From Rhynchopus euleeides (taxonomy: Eukaryota > Euglenozoa > Diplonemea > Diplonemida > Diplonemidae): a DNA stretch of 64,000 bases. Positions 61,093-64,000 of the stretch are shown piece after piece; the first letter of the stretch is position 1, and every line of letters begins with the position of its first letter. The stretch is from positions 434,001-498,000 of the forward strand of contig OY723305.1 of NCBI GenBank assembly GCA_963210315.1. The letters are read 5' to 3'. The notes under the pieces are model-generated. The model did no database searches. It saw nothing but the letters and a program-made list of their open reading frames with translations, and was not told where the DNA came from. A program made the translations under genes and the position numbers.

Positions 61093-61595
61093 GGTGCGGC
61101 TGACTTGGCCTTCGCTGCCTTCGTGGTTGGGCGGGGTGCGACCTCCGGGGACCCTGCTGCTGCTGCTGCTGCTGCCGGGGCTTCCGGTTCTGCCCGCGGT
61201 GCCTCCGGTGCGGCCTCGCTGCGCTTTCCCTTTTTCTGCTTCTTTGTGGCGGGCTGCGCCGCCGCAGCGTCTGCCGGTGTTGCCTCAGTGGTGGCGGTGG
61301 CGGTGGCGGGGCTGTGCGGGGGTGTGGCTGCCTTCTTAGCTGCCTGCTTCTCGGCCTTCTGCTTCGGCGACTTCGGAGCCTTTTTCGGTGAGGTCGGCTG
61401 GGGCTGCGCGGCTGCAGGCTGTGCGTCAGCAGCAGGCTCAGCTGTGGGAGCCGCTTGGGTTTCTGCGGCTTCGGCAGCTGCGGCGGCAGCCTGCTGATCG
61501 AGGAGGGCTTGGCCCGCAGGGTCATCCACGTAGATGCAGCGCTTCCGCTTCCTGCGCCTCCGTGTCTCCACAAGAATCGTGTTCTCGCGCGGCAT
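60093..61595 (-). CDS. RRP8: RRP8-type rRNA (adenine) methyltransferase
   Basis: 500 residues from ATG 61595; an in-frame ATG at 61745 would add 50. RRP8 proteins are nucleolar SAM-dependent enzymes that make N1-methyladenosine in large-subunit rRNA and aid ribosome processing. Residues 1 to about 245 are disordered: basic (RRRRKRKR), Ala/Pro/Lys-rich, with a Gln11 run. The conserved part (about 248-460) has the family signature KFRWLNEQLYT, WPVNPLDVIA, the SAM motif VIADLGCGDGNLA, DLVATAAHITVCDIA, CLALMGVNWPD and the VPGGVFKIAEVTSR motif. A short Gly/Lys/Arg-rich tail follows. The bases before ATG 61595 are C-rich and end in AAG, so an acceptor AG could abut the start. It is on the same strand as the giant genes, 1.3 kb upstream of copy B. 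Confidence 0.9.
61056..61088 (-). repeat. CAG(n) microsatellite encoding Gln11 in the RRP8-like gene
   Basis: Eleven CTG triplets on the plus strand, read as CAG on the coding strand, within the disordered N-terminal half. Confidence 0.95.
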
Positions 61596-61802
61596 CTTGT
61601 GGGGGTGGGGGTGGTTGCGAGGAGCTACCACCACCACAGACGCCCGCCGCCTGAGGGTGTGTGTGGCGGGCGGCCGATCCTGGGGTGTGGTGGCGTGGTG
61701 TTGGAGTGTGGGGGGGCGGGACGGGGGCAGTGCGGCGGCCACCATGTCACACAATCTGAAGTCGGGTGTTCCGGCCTCTTGAGCTCTTGGGCTCTCCCGG
61801 GT

Positions 61803-62022
61803 AGAACTACGCGTACTCGACGTCCTTCTGTCTGTGATTGTTTGTTGATCTGAACAAACAAAAGTGTCACTGCGCTTTGTTCGGCACTTTTTGCTTTGGT
61901 TTCTTTTTTGCGTTGACGCTTCCACACTCACACTCCTGCTGATGATGGTGTCGTGAGTGAGGAGCACAAGGGCACGAACAAGCACGCGACACTTTCCGCC
62001 CACATCGAAGTGTGCTGAAAAA
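61803..62022 (-). mobile_element. Subfamily-3 YR repeat (A-B unit) upstream of RRP8
   Basis: Read on the minus strand: A-type repeat from TTTTCAGCACACTTCGATG, then GTGGAAGCGTCAACGC, then a B end (TTTGTTCAGATCAACAAACA ... GGACGTCGAGTACGCGTA) like that of the complete element. It ends about 210 bp upstream of the RRP8 start, so it may overlap that gene's 5' region. Confidence 0.65.
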
Positions 62023-62165
62023 TATCATGGTATGACAAAGGTCTTACAGGGAGGGGGCGAATAGTAGTTGGAATCTGTGCGGATCGTGGTGGGGTCATTT
62101 TGAACATGGGGTGCCTATCTGCACCCCGTACTTCGGGTCCACAAAAACGTGCCCCAGAGCTCCCG

Positions 62166-62242
62166 AAAAAGCGCCCTATCACTTCACAGCTACAACCGCT
62201 CTGATGAATTTCCTTTTGTTTGTTGCGTTGACGCTTCTACAC
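62166..62242 (-). repeat. B2 repeat of the second YR element
   Basis: Second copy of B1. Its outer edge (AAAAA on the plus strand) marks the element's 3' end. Confidence 0.85.
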
Positions 62243-62444
62243 AGCTCGGCGTACTCTGTCCGCTTCTGTCACTCTTGCTCCCCTCTTGATTCTCTCGCCT
62301 GCTTGATAGTTTGATGCGTTGACGCTTCTACACACAAAACCCTGAACTGATCACACCCTGAGCCTGATGAAGGGTGGGGTTAGTGTATAGAGCACGTTTG
62401 GTTGCAGCTGTGGTGGGGCGCTTTCCGCTCACACGAGTGTGCTT
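62243..62444 (-). repeat. A2 repeat of the second YR element
   Basis: Lies between B1 and B2. A homologous solo copy is interrupted at 16579-17373. It contains an internal GCGTTGACGC core at 62315-62324. Confidence 0.75.
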
Positions 62445-62521
62445 AAAAAGCGCCCTATCACTTCACAGCTACAACCGCTCTGATGAATTTCCTTTTGTTT
62501 GTTGCGTTGACGCTTCTACAC
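62445..62521 (-). repeat. B1 repeat of the second YR element
   Basis: 77 bp, same as 62166-62242 at an offset of 279. Starts (minus) GTGTAGAAGCGTCAACGCAA. Confidence 0.85.
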
Positions 62522-62558
62522 CAGGACCCTCATCCGGAGGGACGTGTCCGTCTCGTTC

Positions 62559-64000
62559 TCAACGAGGCGGGCGCGCTGGTAAAAGTGTAGGTGGCATCGA
62601 CACTGGTGGCAACTCCACGGGGTGTGTGGCCTGCGTCCCTCGCGTGTACGCGTCTGCGCGTTGGTCGTGGGTCGCAACCCAGTGTGGAATAAGTCGTATC
62701 TGCTGGCGGCGCGCTGTTGTGTATATCTCCTGCAGCAGGAGGTTGCCTCGGTAGTTGGCGCAGTGGCCCTTCCGGAGCGCGAACACCAGGCCGAGGTTGT
62801 CTATGTGGCAGGTTACGCTTGCCTCCCTCACACGCTGCATCATGCGCACCCCCTGCCACACTGCATACGCTTCCTTCAGGAAGATGTTCGTGTCCGCGTC
62901 GCTCCCTTCGAACGCCCCTTGGGACACTGACTCCCCTCCCGGCAGCACGAGCACCGCCGCCCACGCCGTGGATGACGCGTCTGTCCAGAGCTCAATGGTC
63001 GGTGGCGGGTTCTGCGGCGTATACCACTCGTTGTCCTCGATGAGGCGTGCCCGCGCCACTGTCTCCGCCTGCACCGACGGAGGTCCTGCGACCCTGGAGT
63101 CCCATCGGGCGTTGTTTGAGTGCGTCTGCTTCGCGATGCGCCGCACGAAGGACAACACGGCTGGCATGTAACACATCGGTGTCCGCATCACATACGACTG
63201 CCAGACGAAAGACCCGAATACTCTGAACGCCCTGCGTGGTGTCGTGTGGCCGTTGACGACTTCCTTGTACTCTTCCCGTCCGAGGACTTTTTGCACCCAG
63301 GCTGTGTCCATGTGGAAACGGTGTCGCGTCAGGTCGAAGTGGATCCCGAACACTGTGAAGTCCTGCAGCGGCACGCCGTGTTGTGTGTCGTCGAAGTTCA
63401 GGGCGGCCCCCACCTTCTCGCAGCGGCTGATGAAGTCGGCGTACCTCGCCTGTGCCTCTGGTAGGGAGTCTCCGACAGCGATGAAGTTGTCAATCCAGAC
63501 TATTCCGTGCTCTGGCGGGAGCAGCACGCGTGCGCTGCGGTTCGCGATTGCCGGGGAATGTGACCACCCCATGCACATGACAGTCAGGAAGGTCTTCACG
63601 AATGTCTTTCTCTCCCCGCCTAGGCGCACTTCGAAATAGCGTTGGATCTCCTTGTGTACGGGGAACTGGTAGAACCAGCTGCGTGCATCTGCCATCACCA
63701 CCCAGCTCGCCGCGGCCACTCGCTGTGTCACCTCCGTGATGTCCTGCAAACGCATGTCCGGTGGGCGTGTCATCAGTGCATTTAGCCGCCTTGCGTCGAC
63801 GATGAAACGTTGGCCCCCAGACTTCTTGGACACGGTGAACGCTGGCAGCGTGAGGTACGGGTGTGCATCCGCCTCCGTCAGGACGCCATACTCAACCAAG
63901 GTGTCCAGGTGGTGCAACATGTGGCGTGATACCTTCCTCCCCGTTTTACGTAGTTCTTGGCGGGCCTCGGGAAGCAGTGCGTCAGCGAAAGCGGCTGGCT
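62559..64000 (-). CDS. Reverse transcriptase-RNase H of the second YR element (5' partial)
   Basis: 480 residues in window, open to the edge. An ATG at 63920 lies inside the fingers region and is probably not the start, since the reading continues upstream. RT motifs: SGGQRFIVDARRLN, motif A MADARSWFYQF, motif B MCMGWSHSP, motif C VWIDNFIAV. RNase H: LWTDASSTAWA, FLKEAYAV, HIDNLGLVF, DQRADAYTRG. It shares the WIDN motif and domain order with the RT at 21894-23549 but is clearly diverged in sequence. The stop is 38 bp before the first B repeat. Confidence 0.88.
   Translation of the reverse strand, partial: PAAFADALLPEARQELRKTGRKVSRHMLHHLDTLVEYGVLTEADAHPYLTLPAFTVSKKSGGQRFIVDARRLNALMTRPPDMRLQDITEVTQRVAAASWVVMADARSWFYQFPVHKEIQRYFEVRLGGERKTFVKTFLTVMCMGWSHSPAIANRSARVLLPPEHGIVWIDNFIAVGDSLPEAQARYADFISRCEKVGAALNFDDTQHGVPLQDFTVFGIHFDLTRHRFHMDTAWVQKVLGREEYKEVVNGHTTPRRAFRVFGSFVWQSYVMRTPMCYMPAVLSFVRRIAKQTHSNNARWDSRVAGPPSVQAETVARARLIEDNEWYTPQNPPPTIELWTDASSTAWAAVLVLPGGESVSQGAFEGSDADTNIFLKEAYAVWQGVRMMQRVREASVTCHIDNLGLVFALRKGHCANYRGNLLLQEIYTTARRQQIRLIPHWVATHDQRADAYTRGTQATHPVELPPVSMPPTLLPARPPR

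Larger units (their letters stand above)
62166..64000 (-). mobile_element. Second YR retrotransposon, 3' part (5' beyond window)
   Basis: Carries the RT-RNase H gene (62559-64000) followed on the minus strand by B1 (62521-62445), A2 (62444-62243) and B2 (62242-62166). The repeat period is 279 bp against 268 in the complete element, and the repeats themselves are different, so it is a separate family of the same class. Gag and recombinase genes are expected beyond the right edge. Confidence 0.82.

Overview
This is a nuclear genome window from a eukaryote, most likely a free-living protist. The host genes are GC-rich and intronless: one runs about 30 kb as a single open frame. All three host genes lie on the minus strand. 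The mobile elements are tyrosine-recombinase (YR) retrotransposons with the YR gene ahead of reverse transcriptase, the order I recall for trypanosomatid VIPER/TATE elements. Together this points towards Euglenozoa, perhaps a diplonemid, but that is an inference: no spliced leader, rRNA or tRNA is present to test it.

Layout. At 1-12362 (minus) lies the 5' part of giant surface-protein gene copy A, which runs off the left edge. At 12363-28775 is a 16 kb repeat-rich spacer. It holds fragments of several YR-retrotransposon repeat families, an inverted-repeat element, a TA-flanked terminal-inverted-repeat element carrying a nested solo repeat, one apparently complete YR retrotransposon (17509-23925, plus strand: gag-like, tyrosine recombinase, RT-RNase H), and long G-rich, low-complexity stretches. 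At 28776-58772 (minus) is giant gene copy B, 9,998 residues in one open frame. At 60093-61595 (minus) is an RRP8-type rRNA methyltransferase gene. At 62166-64000 (minus) is the 3' part of a second YR retrotransposon, cut by the right edge.

Giant copy B starts with a signal peptide and a CUB domain. Ser/Thr-rich and Pro/Thr-rich stalks, a WD40-type propeller, PAN/WSC-like cysteine modules, EGF/laminin-EGF modules and IPT/TIG-like domains follow. The C-terminus is polytopic, with a B-box-like zinc finger in its cytoplasmic loop. It reads as a very large cell-surface receptor, adhesin or channel-like protein. Copy A shares the signal peptide, then goes straight into the Pro/Thr stalk without CUB or WD40, and from position 7211 down to the window edge it appears identical to copy B (45343-52553). 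The pair therefore combines a homogenised body with divergent N-terminal modules, as expected from recent gene conversion or duplication plus repeat-mediated cassette exchange.

The YR elements carry the split direct repeats diagnostic of the class (A1 - genes - B1 A2 B2). Solo A-B repeats, one with a reconstructable empty site, show that these elements insert at an AAA/TTT core without target-site duplication. Both RT copies carry WIDN at the place where YxDD is usual.
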